DNA of 64,000 nt from assembly GCA_020342235.1 (NCBI GenBank), contig CP073212.1, positions 682,001-746,000 of the forward strand, in the 5' to 3' direction. This DNA comes from Saccharomycopsis phalli. Its lineage: Eukaryota; Ascomycota; Saccharomycetes; Ascoideales; Saccharomycopsidaceae. Positions 32,090 to 42,744 of the stretch are shown here, piece after piece. Every line of letters starts with the position of its first letter. Position 1 is the first letter of the stretch. The notes below the pieces were generated by a model. The model was not told the DNA's origin and made no database searches. It saw only the letters and a program-made list of their open reading frames with translations. The translations under genes and the position numbers were made by a program.

Positions 32090-32740
32090 TCATAATAATA
32101 TATTAATCAAGGGTATAGCTATACTAGGTTCCCAGAGGAGATTTATACTTTGCCGTCTACGACTAAGGATGGTGCTGCTATGTAGTCATCGAAAGAAAAC
32201 TCCGTGACAGATAAAAAACTGTTGAGGTTGAAAACCACAAGTAAGCCACATATATTGGAGAAGCTATTCTACGTAGGAATGTACACACGGAACGGCACAA
32301 TGTGCAGTTGCGACGTAATGTGAAACTCATGACGATGGATTCTTACAAGGGAATATCTATCCTATAAGGGGGGATATTTCTGTAGTTTAAAAGAACAATT
32401 AAAATTCTATTCAATCATCACTACCGTTTCGATTATTCAGTTACAAAGGAGCAAAACTCATTTATAATGAACTAAATATCTGAGCATTGGAGGGGCAATG
32501 TGCTTTTGCCTAGATCTTTGGAGGGGCAATGTGCTTTTGCCTAGATCTTTGGAGGTGACTTGAGCTACTCCCCAGGATATACTATCCCTCCTAATGTGTG
32601 TAGCAAAAAGGAAACTTACAGTCCAGCACAGACGAGTAGAATCCTAAATGATTTTCAAGCTTTGCCTTTTCTGAGAAGAAGAGGCGGGCTTGATTAGTGT
32701 AGGTAATTCCTTTGAGCATCTGTTGTTGGGGTTGAAAGGC
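32090..32740 (-). mobile_element. Family B repeat with a nested family C insertion
   Basis: The tail and first 120 bp (32090-32210) match 13990-14130. Then 32213-32490 is a family C sequence starting TGTTGAGGTTGAAAACCAC. Family B resumes with aatgtgcttttgcctagatc, duplicated here, and continues to the minus-strand frame GITYTNQARLFFSEKAK (about 32655-32705). Confidence 0.5.
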
Positions 32741-32987
32741 AATGGTTCTTTTTCATTACACATGGTCTTTGCCTTTTATGTACTACATTCTTGCTATTGC
32801 ATTATTGATCACTGTTGCTAGATCATGGCACACTGTCAATCATATCAATAAAGGTTGTAAATTTCAGGACCACTTCTCTGTGACGTGCTTGAGGATTGTG
32901 AGACTAGATGCAAATGAATATTGAGTGTTGGTCTAGAGGACGTAACTTGTGTAGGGTGACGGATGATGTTTCTGTAGAATAGCCTCA

Positions 32988-33130
32988 ATGGATATGCTCA
33001 ATGGATATGCTCAATGGATATGCTCAATGGATATGCTCAATAGATATGCTCAATGGATATGCTCAATGGATATGCTCAATAGATATGCTCAATGGATATG
33101 CTCAATGGATATGCTCAATAGATATGATCA
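32988..33130. repeat. 13-bp minisatellite (atggatatgctca)
   Basis: About eleven copies with a g/a variant (ggatatg or agatatg). It lies about 240 bp past the ATM1 stop on the ATM1 strand. Confidence 0.88.
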
Positions 33131-33365
33131 ATAGATATGATCAACTAGTTATAATCAATGTTTATACTCAACTAGCTAAACTCAACTAGATATACTCAAT
33201 GGCCATGCACAATTGTCTACTCAGCTAGCTATAGTCAATTGCTTATATTCAATCGCCATACTCAATCGCCATACTCAATGACCATACTCAAGTCTACTAA
33301 ATGTCTATTGCTCAATTGGCTCCATTTCATTTCTTTCCTCCTCCCCCTCTCTCATCATACCTCAC

Positions 33366-35723
33366 CTACAACAGCCCCAACTTCTCCTTCATCTTGGCAA
33401 TCCGCTGCTTCTCCTTCTCCAACAACTCCTCCTCAATGTCCAAATTCTCCTGGATATCCCACAACTCCTTATACAAGCTCCCCTCGGACGCCAACAACCC
33501 ATAGTGCGTCCCCACCTCCCGGACCTGGCCCTTTTCCAAGACAATGATCCGGTCGCTGTCGGCAATCGTCCGGAGCCGGTGCGCAATCGACACACTTGTG
33601 CTCTGGTTCTCCTGGTCCTCGAGCAAGTGCTTGATCTCCTTGAGCAACGCCTGCTCGGTATATGTGTCAAGCGCACTTGTGGCCTCGTCAAAGAACGAAA
33701 TCGCCGGCCGCTTGAGAAGCAACCGGGCAATGGCAAGCCGCTGCTTCTCGCCGCCAGAAATCATCATGCCACGTTCTCCAACCACAGTGCCAAGTCCTTG
33801 TGGCGAGTCGCGCACAAGACCGTCCAACTTGACCTTGGAAATGATGTCGAGCACCTCGGCGTCCGACGCCGTGAGCCGGCCGTAGCGCACGTTTTCCAAG
33901 ATGGTGTCGTTGAACAACGGAGTGTCCTGAGGAACCACGCCGACAGCCTGTCTGAGGGACTTGAGCGTGACCTTGCGGATGTCCTGTCCATTGATGAGGA
34001 TTCTGCCCAGATCGAGGTCGTAGAACCGGAACACCAACTTCAAGATCGTGGACTTGCCGCTGCCCGACGGTCCAACCACTGCAACTTTCTCACCAGCCGG
34101 CACAGTGAAGCTGACATTGTCCAAGATCTTGCGTCCGGGCACGTAGCTGAAGGAGACGTTTTCAAACACGATTTCCGCCGGACGGTCGAGCACCAACGGC
34201 CGGGCATCAGGGGCGTCTTTGATGCGGACTGTGTGGTTGTTGAGGGCAAACAAGGTCTCCATATCGAGCAAGGACTGTTTCAACTCACGGTACACCGAGC
34301 CAAGAAAGTTCAAAGGCACAGACAACTGGAACACCAACTGATTGATTAGCACCAAATCGCCGACGGTCAAGGAGCCGGTGCTCACACCGTTGCAGGCCAT
34401 GTACATCATCCCTGTGAGAGCCGATGTGAAGATGAGGTTCTGCCCCGTGTTGAGGAACGCCAACGACGTCGCGACCTTGATCTGGGCCTCCTGGTACTTT
34501 TCGAGTGCCCGGTTATACTTTGCAATCTGGTGTGGCTCGTTGTTGAAGTACTTCACTGCCTCGTAGTTGATGAGCGAGTCCAATGCCACTGATGCTGCCT
34601 GATTGTCGGCATGATTCGCCTTGCGGCGGAACGTGGTGCGCCAGGTGGTTGTGCGGATCGTAAACACCGAGTATGCAAGCATGGTGAGAAACGTCACCAG
34701 GGCAAACGAGATCCCGTAGTTGTATGTGAGAATTCCGCACACCATTGAGATCTCAAACGTGATTGGCACAATGTGGAACACCATTGCGTTCAACACCTGC
34801 GAAATCCCCTTGGTGCCCCGGTCAATTGCCCGTGTGAGCCCGCCCGTCTGCTTCGTGAGGTGGAACGTCAAGTCCAAGTTGAGAAGATGCCGGAACGTGT
34901 CGTTGGCAATGCCCTTGATTGCAGTCTGCGACACCCGGGCGAAAATCGCGTTCCGCAACTCGCCAAACAACACCGCGCCGAATCGCGCTCCTCCATATGC
35001 TAGCATCAACGCACCAATCACCGAGGCAACCGTGCCCACTTCCAGGGCCCAGTCGATGTTCATCGAGTCGATGATCGACTTGAAGTAGATCGGCACCTTC
35101 ACGTTGAGCACTTTCGCCAACACAAGCAACGTCAAGGCAATGATCACCCGGATCTTGGCGTTGCGGTTTCCAGCAGGCCAGATTTTCCCGGCAAGCTGGC
35201 GCATGATTCGTAGTTGGGGGACGGTGAACTTGGTGCGGAACCCAAATGGCTGGTGTCTGGTGGAAGAGGTGTGGAATCTGCGACACGGGGTGGGTTTCAC
35301 AAGGGGTTTGGAAAACAAGACTGGATTAGTCAACCTTGGGGCGATGTTTCGTTGTGCCTTGTCAATGAGTGTCTTGACCCCAAATGATTGGAGATTAAAC
35401 GGCTTGGCCCCAAATGGTTGGAGATTAAACGGCTTGGCCCCAAATGGCTGCATCTCAAATGGCTTGGGCTTTTCTCTAAATTTCCTCTCCTTTAAATTCC
35501 TCTTCAATACCCTCTGGTCCACTCTCGTGTGCTTGAAATATGTCCGCAGATACTCCTGTTTTGCCAAAAACTCCGCCCAAAAGACTCCCTTGGGCCCAAA
35601 AACCCCTCCAGAACCACCCACAACCCTTCCTAGCGACTTGCCCGCTAAATTCGTCGGCCTCGCTATCCAGCCAACCATACTATCTATAATTACCATTAAA
35701 AACCCACCCCCGGCCCAATGCAT
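33366..35723 (-). CDS. ATM1: Mitochondrial ABC transporter Atm1
   Basis: 785 residues from the ATG at 35721-35723 ([10 protein letters not shown]); internal Met codons are alternatives. It is a half-transporter of the mitochondrial inner membrane that exports a glutathione-linked sulfur species for cytosolic Fe-S assembly. After a long presequence and an 11-residue tandem ([10 protein letters not shown]) comes the membrane domain, with [25 protein letters not shown] typical of Atm1. The ATPase domain has Walker [10 protein letters not shown], signature [18 protein letters not shown] and Walker [13 protein letters not shown], then an H-loop His (SIAHRLRTI). Upstream lies an array of CACGTG boxes starting 25 bp from the ATG. 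Confidence 0.95.
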   Translation of the reverse strand: MHWAGGGFLMVIIDSMVGWIARPTNLAGKSLGRVVGGSGGVFGPKGVFWAEFLAKQEYLRTYFKHTRVDQRVLKRNLKERKFREKPKPFEMQPFGAKPFNLQPFGAKPFNLQSFGVKTLIDKAQRNIAPRLTNPVLFSKPLVKPTPCRRFHTSSTRHQPFGFRTKFTVPQLRIMRQLAGKIWPAGNRNAKIRVIIALTLLVLAKVLNVKVPIYFKSIIDSMNIDWALEVGTVASVIGALMLAYGGARFGAVLFGELRNAIFARVSQTAIKGIANDTFRHLLNLDLTFHLTKQTGGLTRAIDRGTKGISQVLNAMVFHIVPITFEISMVCGILTYNYGISFALVTFLTMLAYSVFTIRTTTWRTTFRRKANHADNQAASVALDSLINYEAVKYFNNEPHQIAKYNRALEKYQEAQIKVATSLAFLNTGQNLIFTSALTGMMYMACNGVSTGSLTVGDLVLINQLVFQLSVPLNFLGSVYRELKQSLLDMETLFALNNHTVRIKDAPDARPLVLDRPAEIVFENVSFSYVPGRKILDNVSFTVPAGEKVAVVGPSGSGKSTILKLVFRFYDLDLGRILINGQDIRKVTLKSLRQAVGVVPQDTPLFNDTILENVRYGRLTASDAEVLDIISKVKLDGLVRDSPQGLGTVVGERGMMISGGEKQRLAIARLLLKRPAISFFDEATSALDTYTEQALLKEIKHLLEDQENQSTSVSIAHRLRTIADSDRIIVLEKGQVREVGTHYGLLASEGSLYKELWDIQENLDIEEELLEKEKQRIAKMKEKLGLL

Positions 35724-35746
35724 CCTGCGATGCGTGTAGGGTAATT

Positions 35747-35925
35747 GCACGTGATATTGTACATGGTCACGTGTAGATGTTTGTCACGTGATATTATAAT
35801 ATCACGTGATATGCATTGATCATATGATGTTTGCATGTGTCACGTGTTGCACATATGTCACGTGCTTGGATTGATCACGTGTAAACAAAATATACCACGT
35901 GCTTTGATTAATCACGTGCACATAT
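35747..35925. promoter_or_regulatory. Phased array of nine CACGTG boxes
   Basis: CACGTG occurs at 35748, 35768, 35785, 35803, 35841, 35859, 35876, 35896 and 35913. The 38-bp gap is filled in register by CATATG at 35821. Spacing is 17-20 bp throughout. A perfect 26-bp palindrome (35784-35809) is formed by two boxes. CACGTG is bound by Cbf1- and Pho4-type bHLH factors; Cbf1 controls sulfur and respiratory genes in Candida. It sits between the divergent ATM1 and GPI-protein genes. Confidence 0.85.
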
Positions 35926-36137
35926 ACTTCGTCTTATCCTCCCTCCTCTCATCCTTTGATATACCTCTTTTTATTCTCCTCTCCATCTCCTCTCTTTTCA
36001 TCCTTCCTGGCTGGCTCTCGTCTACAATCGGTAATTACTTACATGTGCAGTCATATGCATCCATTTACCCAATCTGGGCATGTATATATATATTGCAGCA
36101 TTTCCTAAAGTCAATTAATTTCATTCCCACTCGTATC

Positions 36138-36626
36138 ATGAGACTTCTCGCTGCTCTATCCTTCCTTAGCTCGGTTTGCGCTTTGGAATACATCTTCAGT
36201 GACGTCCAGCATCTGATATTCACCACAGTCACTGGTCAAACTACATTTACGTCTGAGGTCAATGGCACCACATATACCGTTGGAATTTTAGATCCAAAGG
36301 TCGAGACAGTCACTGGAGTATTGGCTTCTGCGGCACGCAATGGTTCTGTAGTCACAGTGATTTCGGATGAGTCTAGTGCTTCTGCGGCATCGGGTGGGTT
36401 TGGTGATAATTTATCTGGTTTTTTTACAAACAGCAGTATCGTGGAATCAAGCAGTTTTCGCAAAAATGCCAGTTCTCACGGTTTAACCTCTGACAAAGGT
36501 TCAACTTCTGACAAAAGTGCGGGTTCTGGGCTGAGTACCAAGGAAACAGCCAACTCCAAAGCTGAGGGAATCAAATTGGAGGCTGCTTTCTTGGGTGGGG
36601 TTATTCCGTTGTTGATGTTGATGTAA
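36138..36626 (+). CDS. Small GPI-type cell-wall or surface protein
   Basis: 162 residues from the ATG at 36138; the frame is open further upstream but that part is promoter sequence. A signal peptide (MRLLAALSFLSSVCA) is followed by a short domain with TTVTGQTTFTSEVNGTTYTVGI, two N-glycosylation sites (NGT, NGS) and a Ser/Lys-rich stem with a GSTSDKS repeat. The hydrophobic C-terminus AAFLGGVIPLLMLM has a plausible omega region before it. Similar short Ser-rich GPI proteins are common in CUG-clade yeasts; I do not assign an orthologue. A TATA-like tgtatatatatattg (36080-36094) lies upstream. Confidence 0.75.
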   Translation: MRLLAALSFLSSVCALEYIFSDVQHLIFTTVTGQTTFTSEVNGTTYTVGILDPKVETVTGVLASAARNGSVVTVISDESSASAASGGFGDNLSGFFTNSSIVESSSFRKNASSHGLTSDKGSTSDKSAGSGLSTKETANSKAEGIKLEAAFLGGVIPLLMLM

Positions 36627-38516
36627 TTGGCTTGTTTCTGCAATTCAATGAGGTGGTTAGAGCACCTGTGTTTGGTTGCTGCAATACGACAAAGTGGTTA
36701 GAGCACCTGGGTTTGACTGCTCCAGCACAACGAGGTGGTTAGAACATTTCTTTCTGCTGCAATTCCTTGTATCAATCTGACAAATTGAATAGTAATGGCA
36801 TGCCTTTTTGAAATCACAAACTTGTAACAGCACTATGTTGATTTTTGACATTTTCCATATTCATTGTGTTGCTTAATCGTATCAGCATGCCCCTCGCGGA
36901 ATTGGTCCTGGAATGTTTAATCAATCATTGTGCAGCCAGGTTTGCTTGAAGTTGAAAATTCATAGGAACTGGGCTGATTCGTATGAAGAACACCTGAATG
37001 CAAGTGCACGTTTGCTGAATTGCATGTTGAATGCGTTCCGTCGAGTTCTGCTAACTAATGGGTTGGATTGTGTGACTGGAAAACACTGCGAGTATGCTAC
37101 CTGGTTGAGAATCTTTCCATTCAAAAAGACTCGACAGAGATCTGAGAATTAGAGATTGTAGTGAGAATCAATCTCGGGTCGTTTACATTTGGACACACAC
37201 TAATTTAAAACATGTACGGTTCTGGTCATATGGATAAAGTGTCTTTCAAAATGGCAAGAATCAATGTGTGATGCTTAATTCAACAATGCTTCCGAGACAT
37301 GAGATTCAACGTGTACCAGTATCCAGACATTTCAAATATCATGATTTAGTACAACTACCTGGCTCTCTTTTAATTGTTTATACGCGTTTCACGACTAGAG
37401 ACGATACGGCAAGTCTGTGGACTGAATATGTCTTTAACCAGAACTAGAGTGGTGGATACTCGACCCAGTCTAGTTTCCATTCTAGAAGTAAGAGGTCCTG
37501 TTAAATCAGCCCATGGATCTAGTGGAATACCCCACAAGTAGCAATGATTTACAAGAAAAACTACAACCCACTTACATTCCATTCTATTTACATTTCATTC
37601 TATTTACACTTTATTCTACAAAAGCTACTGAGCAGGAACCCTGGCCAGACCCATGGCTCTAGAATCATTCCTCCGATATTCAAGTCCTTTCTATGGCTCA
37701 TGGCACTTTATAGCAACCTCTTTTCATCCAAATGCTTTTTGACATTCAAAAACCTTGTCATTTGGCATCAACACCAATATCCTTCTCAGTTGAGACATGT
37801 CCCATGATATTATTTGGCAACCATTAATGTCTCGTAGTTATTATATAAGGTTTCAGCCAGGAATTAAAAGTTTCATCCGAGTTTATGGCCCTAGCCATGT
37901 ACATTGGACATTAATCTGTTTATTCCTGGAACGATATTGGGATATCTTCAAAGTGATTATTCTATTGAAACGCTAGATTTTTCCGCATGATGCTATTCCT
38001 GGACCAAAGCTGAAGATGAGTATTTGCAATTTCTGTGATGGTTTCCATTTCATAATTTCTGTGATGGTTTCCATTTCATAATTTCTGTGATGGTTTCCAT
38101 TTCATAATTTCTGTGATGGTTTCCATTTCATAATTTCTGTGATGGTTTCCATTTCATAATTTCTGTGATGGTTTCCATTTCACAATTCCTGTGATAGTTT
38201 CTCATTCTGCTATTGAATACTTCCCATGCACTTCTCCAATACTTCCTTCCGCTTTGGAAACTTCCCATGCACTTCTCTAATACTCCCTTCCACTTCTATA
38301 ACACATTCCATCCACTATTGTTCCACATAAGTCTGATCTACAACGGTGCGATTTCACTGGGCATTGTGCCAACAATGGTGCTGAAGCAATTCATCGAAAT
38401 TGCTACAATGGTAAATGCAATATATTTGTAAACAGGATCTAGCATTGTGCACATGCCTAACCTTGCAATTATTTTCCAGTCCCCAGTTCCCAATCCGTGT
38501 GCCCACGGGCCTTCTA
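36627..38516. other. Intergenic region with minisatellites
   Basis: Three copies of a 42-44 bp unit with gtggttagagcacctg at 36655-36745, and a 26-bp minisatellite at 38030-38190. The 79-residue frame at 36913-37152 has no recognised domain and uses three CTG codons, unlike the conserved genes, so I do not call it. Confidence 0.5.
38030..38190. repeat. 26-bp minisatellite, six copies
   Basis: The unit is taatttctgtgatggtttcc plus atttca, near-perfect until the last copy. Confidence 0.9.
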
Positions 38517-39260
38517 TTAACCCTCGTCCGAATCATCCTGATCAAAAAAAAAGACAGACTTGTCTCGAGTCATTGGACAGCCCCCGTCCTTCACTGCCGA
38601 GTCACTCTTTTCCTCAGTGATGGGGACAAAATCCATGCCAAAAAGTTCGCTTAAATTCTTTGCCGAAGACCGGCTCCGACTCAAGCCGCCGCCGGTTTCC
38701 ACATCCAGCGCATATCCTTCCCGCAATCCCTCCGCCAAGTTCCGAGGAAGATCCTCGCACTCATTCTCCTCATACACCGAGTTGTAGTCATAGTAGTACT
38801 CGTGACCGCGCGTGGTATTCACATTATGACTCACAGCATATTGGCCTCCTACCAGCCAGTAGTCCACCAGTTCGTCCTCCTGAGGGTCTGAATCTTGGTC
38901 GTGGTACCGGATCTGTGCATCGGGAAGCTCCTCAATAAGCGGTACGGGCACTTGGAAATCGGTCACGTTATCGACAACAGCAGAAGCCCTCCGTGAACCA
39001 GCCACATTGATTTCCACGCCTCCTTCGGAGCTGTCGCTCTCGGAGTCAGACAGCGCCATATCTTCTTCTGAATCGGTGTAGTAGTCGATAATCCGACACT
39101 GCTGGACCCGGTCATTAAAATGCGTGGAATGGGGGCATTTCTTGGGCGAAGAAGCTGTATGGAAGCATGACTTGAGTTTCTGAGACCTCATTTCGTTGTC
39201 CAGGGTGATTTCTGGGACGTTCACTTGGTGGTTGGGCGAGTGTTTCAGGCTGTATTCCAT
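38517..39260 (-). CDS. Reg1/Reg2-like protein phosphatase 1 regulator (short)
   Basis: 247 residues from the ATG at 39258-39260. The motif STHFNDRVQQCRIIDYYTDSEED resembles the FNxRVEQC block of Reg1/Reg2-type glucose-repression factors, and EYYYDYNSVYEE resembles their YDYNSVY block. Near the C-terminus KSVFF fits an RVxF-type phosphatase docking site. An acidic stretch (SDSESDSSEG) lies between. Reg1/Reg2 target the Glc7 phosphatase to Snf1. The protein is much shorter than Reg1, so it could be a Reg2-like paralogue or another protein sharing these motifs. Confidence 0.6.
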   Translation of the reverse strand: MEYSLKHSPNHQVNVPEITLDNEMRSQKLKSCFHTASSPKKCPHSTHFNDRVQQCRIIDYYTDSEEDMALSDSESDSSEGGVEINVAGSRRASAVVDNVTDFQVPVPLIEELPDAQIRYHDQDSDPQEDELVDYWLVGGQYAVSHNVNTTRGHEYYYDYNSVYEENECEDLPRNLAEGLREGYALDVETGGGLSRSRSSAKNLSELFGMDFVPITEEKSDSAVKDGGCPMTRDKSVFFFDQDDSDEG

Positions 39261-39940
39261 AATAACGTATACTTGCGATGTGTATTTAGACTTCGCAATA
39301 TGTATTTATACTGCCAATAATTCTATCCTCTTGCGACAAATTAAAAAAAAATTCTACTTTTAGTGATGTTAATCACCCTAATCACATATTCCCACTCTGA
39401 AAACGGCCCAGTCCAAAAAAAAAATTATTTCGTTCTCCAAGCTTGGTCTCTCCACAAATGCGCGCGGATAGAAATGACAAGCCCGTCACCCGCAAATCAT
39501 GGCCATCGGAATTTACCCGGTCCATAAATCTCGACCAATGAAATTTACCCGGCCCAAAATCTGGTCTGGTTGTGAAATTCACCCGGCCTGTATATTTGTC
39601 ACGTGCGGTGGTGCAATACTTGCTTCCGGCTTCACAATTGACAGGTGACTGGGGCTGATGCTTTCAACATGCATACAAATCTACAAGATTTTGAACATGA
39701 GTTGTAATTCAACCTGGACTGGCTTAAACAGTGTCCATTTCGCAAATAATGCGAGTTTGACTCATCGGGGTATGAATGCATGACAATCGTAGCTTAGTGA
39801 GACATGGATGGATCTGATTGGCCCGTCAGACGCCGATGGTCTTGCTTGCGTGACACAAAAAATTCGTACTTAATCGCCTGGATTTCCCATTATTTCATTA
39901 TTCCCATTATCTTATATTTCTTGTTTTTCTATTCCTGCCA
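39261..39940. other. Divergent promoter region
   Basis: Between the Reg-like gene and the PLP enzyme. It holds poly-A and poly-T runs and two copies of tttacccggcc-like words at about 39510-39555. No gene seen. Confidence 0.45.
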
Positions 39941-41287
39941 ATGATCTCTGCCCCTTCATACTCTTTTGAAGTCTCCATCAACGACATCTCCAAGAGCTTG
40001 TCCAAGACTCACATCAATACCATCGAGTCGATTGAGTCCGTCAGTGTGGACAGCTCTTGTGAATCTTCCCTCGAGTACTTTCCTTTGCTGTTGGACGACC
40101 GTGCAGTGGAACTTCTCTCTGGGTTCCGAAACATGGTGCCATACATTTCCAACTCCAAGGCCGTGTTTCTCAACTGCTCTTCCCAAATCCCGCTTAACAA
40201 TATCGTCACCAGCTCGATTGAACACTTCTTCAGCGGCCGGTCGCAGAGCCCAGACCCAGAGTTTATTGTGTATGACTCGTTGGTCGAAGAGGCTAGAACA
40301 CTATACTCCCGGCTAATTGGATGTGACGAGGTGTGCTTCACGCGTGACTCGTGCGAGTCTTTGCAGAATATCCAGAACAGCATCCAGTTCCAGAAAAACG
40401 ACGCCATTGTCATCTTGGACAACGAGTTCCAGCACAACGGGCTCAGCTGGTTGGGGTTTGTGCAAAACCATCCAGAGTTGGACCTTGAGTTGCGGGTCGT
40501 TGATACCAACTACGACAAGACATTTGTCGCCAATGCTGACAACATCTCCCAGTATATTGACAGCAAGGTCAAGGTGATTTCCCTCAGCCGCACAATGTAC
40601 CAGTCTGGCTTACGCAACGACGTCGAGTCGATCACCAGCAAGTACCCTGCTGTTCACACAATCGTTGACTTGACCCAGGACGTTGGCTTTTGTCCAGTGG
40701 ATGTGGAGTCCATGGGCTGTTCTGCGGCGTTCTTCAGCACCTTCAAGGGTCTTTTTGTGCCTCAAGGTTTGGGGATCTTGTACATGAACCAGAAGTTGTT
40801 GCGCGACTGCAAAGTGATCCCGCCATTTGTCAACATCAAGGGCTTGAAACACTTCAATCCCAACGACTTGAAGGTCACTCAGGAGTTTGATTTGCATGCC
40901 AATCTCCACCGCGGGGTGTTGAAATTCGAGCACTGCAACAAACCCAATCTTCAAATCGCCGCCTCGGTCGACATGTTGAAGTTCTTTTTGAGCTTGGGCA
41001 TGGCCAATGTGGCGGAGTACTTGGACTTTCTCCGTGAAAAGTTGGTCACGGTGTTGGAGAAGCACCATGTGGAAATCTTCACTGCCAAGGGGTATGAGTC
41101 GCCAAATATCGTGGTGTGCCGCATCAGTAACCCTCAATGGATGAAGTTCCTCCGTGAGAATGACGTTATTGTCTCGCAGTTTAGAAATATCGTCAGATTC
41201 AGTATTGGAATCTACAACAACGTTCACGATATCGAGGCGTTGGACCAGGTGTTGGAGCAAGGTAAGTGCATTCCATACAACGTATGA
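39941..41287 (+). CDS. Class V aminotransferase-fold PLP enzyme
   Basis: 448 residues. The fold type I features of the class V group are visible: Asp243 and Gln246 in IVDLTQDVGF (pyridine nitrogen and ring contact) and Lys269 in FFSTFKGLFVPQGLGILYM (Schiff base). The C-terminal domain contains RFSIGIYNNVHDIEAL, the usual late Arg region. The family includes cysteine desulfurases, kynureninases and isopenicillin-N epimerase-like enzymes; no active-site Cys loop typical of Nfs1 is seen, so the substrate cannot be named. It uses one CTG codon in 448. Confidence 0.8.
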   Translation: MISAPSYSFEVSINDISKSLSKTHINTIESIESVSVDSSCESSLEYFPLLLDDRAVELLSGFRNMVPYISNSKAVFLNCSSQIPLNNIVTSSIEHFFSGRSQSPDPEFIVYDSLVEEARTLYSRLIGCDEVCFTRDSCESLQNIQNSIQFQKNDAIVILDNEFQHNGLSWLGFVQNHPELDLELRVVDTNYDKTFVANADNISQYIDSKVKVISLSRTMYQSGLRNDVESITSKYPAVHTIVDLTQDVGFCPVDVESMGCSAAFFSTFKGLFVPQGLGILYMNQKLLRDCKVIPPFVNIKGLKHFNPNDLKVTQEFDLHANLHRGVLKFEHCNKPNLQIAASVDMLKFFLSLGMANVAEYLDFLREKLVTVLEKHHVEIFTAKGYESPNIVVCRISNPQWMKFLRENDVIVSQFRNIVRFSIGIYNNVHDIEALDQVLEQGKCIPYNV

Positions 41288-42480
41288 GTCACAATGCACA
41301 GTTTATATGATATGTTTTATTTTACAATTTGATTAACGGAAATCTGTAAGCTGGGGCATTGACCATGATTGGCGTAGTACATGTCGTGGCTCAGTCTATA
41401 CTTAGACCAATTCAGTGCATGATCCTAGTCATGATGCTGAAAAATATAAGATAAGGATGATATCAACAATCTGATTGTACCAGAAGCTTAATGTTAGTCT
41501 AGAGAGTAGAACTTCACAGTTTAAGAACCAAGTCTTTCTGGCTTTGTTTAACCCAAAGGAACAGAAATATCACACGGTTTCACTCATACCCATTATTTAC
41601 AATGGTTGCTTCTGCAACTCAAGAACATTCTGAGGCAGCATTGCTATTGAAGAAAACCCTTTGTCATCTCTCATTTGGTTGCTCGAGATTAGCATCGTGA
41701 ATAAAACTTAGGTTTTGCTCCTTGAGATTGGATAACCAATATACGGCAACGGCTTAGGTTAATTCTCCTCCGATACACATTGTTGGGAATTTCTTTTCCT
41801 CCAAGCTAATTGTTCAGCAACTGGATGAAATTGAAAAGACTAGTGATTTCTGTAGTTACCGAAAAACAAGTGAAACGCCATTTCTATTACAATCATAAGG
41901 CTAATTGTTGATAAAACGTGTCTCCGCCAACGGAGAATAGCTACACTAGCTCCCAAGTCTGATTGACTACCATTTTATGATTTGTATTGATCCACTACAT
42001 TGTATGTAATATAGTTTCAACGGTCCAAGAAATTTTGTCACTTTGATCCGATACCTTGGCGAAACACTTGGGAACATGCAGCGAATGACAACTATATTCC
42101 GAATAAATTTTTTCACCTTTTTAGTCGCTTAAAATCCCAAACAAATGTGTAACGTTTTCTCCATTGTTGCACTATGCACTTTGCAACCGGCTAATTCAAC
42201 ATGAGACAAGCATGTCTCACACAACAATACAAAACATGTATGGTAGGTATTCTACCGGAAAAATGATATTGTGTATGATAATTGGGTAGTGGGTGATTAA
42301 TTTTGGTAGGTTACCAAATGTGATATAGTGTCTTTACAACAACTGAGTTACCAAATATTGTAAAGCCTTTCAGGTCAGTGACGTGAAATCGCAATACCCC
42401 TGAGTAAATCACCAGATGATTGTTCATTATAAATACATGTGCTCGTCTTCGAACAAACATCACAACCAACACAATCAAAA
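41288..42480. other. Intergenic region with a LINE remnant
   Basis: A minus-strand LINE family A piece lies at 41620-41700. The rest is A/T-rich unique DNA. A TATA-like ttataaatac at 42427-42436 is about 45 bp before the secreted-peptide ATG. Confidence 0.5.
41620..41700 (-). mobile_element. LINE family A remnant, minus strand
   Basis: Matches gaacatcctgaggcagcatt, gctgttgaagaaaacccttt and ctcatttggttgcttgggat of the family with few changes. Both ends are lost. Confidence 0.65.
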
Positions 42481-42744
42481 ATGCATTTCCAAACTCTCGT
42501 CGCCATTGCTTCCGTTGCTTTAACTGCTGCTGCTATTCCAGTTAGTGATACCACTACCTTGGCCACTTCGTTTGTTGAAGCATCTACTGATGCTCCTGCT
42601 GCTTCTGAAATTGCTCCTGTTGATGCTGAAGCTGTTCAAGAAGGCTCCGACGATGCTCAAGATAAGCATATAAACATTCGTAAAGGCTGGGTGACAATTA
42701 ACAAAACACCAGTCTCGCTTTTGAATGATTTAAGATCCTTTTAA
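42481..42744 (+). CDS. Small secreted precursor (87 residues)
   Basis: Starts with a clear signal peptide (MHFQTLVAIASVALTAAAIP), then an acidic, Ala/Glu/Asp-rich pro-like region, and ends in a basic, amphipathic tail of about 22 residues after DKHINIRK (GWVTINKTPVSLLNDLRSF). Codons are strongly biased to GCT, GTT, ATT and TCC, as in highly expressed yeast genes. A TATA-like element is 45 bp upstream. The layout is that of a processed peptide precursor; I see no alpha-factor repeats and no canonical Lys-Arg Kex2 site. Function unknown. Confidence 0.65.
   Translation: MHFQTLVAIASVALTAAAIPVSDTTTLATSFVEASTDAPAASEIAPVDAEAVQEGSDDAQDKHINIRKGWVTINKTPVSLLNDLRSF

Larger units (their letters stand above)
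31251..33365. other. Intergenic region between ELP6 and ATM1 3' ends
   Basis: Contains a 17-18 bp repeat (ctaaccatccttgtctg, 31545-31715), an LTR-related fragment (31756), a family B element with nested family C (32090-32740), and a 13-bp minisatellite (32988-33130). The short frame at 32742-32924 is not supported. Confidence 0.55.

Noticed and set aside
35747-35925. Point centromere (CDEI-like CACGTG)
   Set aside because: No CDEIII-type element is seen, and CUG-clade yeasts do not use S. cerevisiae-type point centromeres.
35835-36137. N-terminal extension of the GPI-type protein
   Set aside because: It would include CACGTG promoter DNA and hide the signal peptide that starts at 36138.
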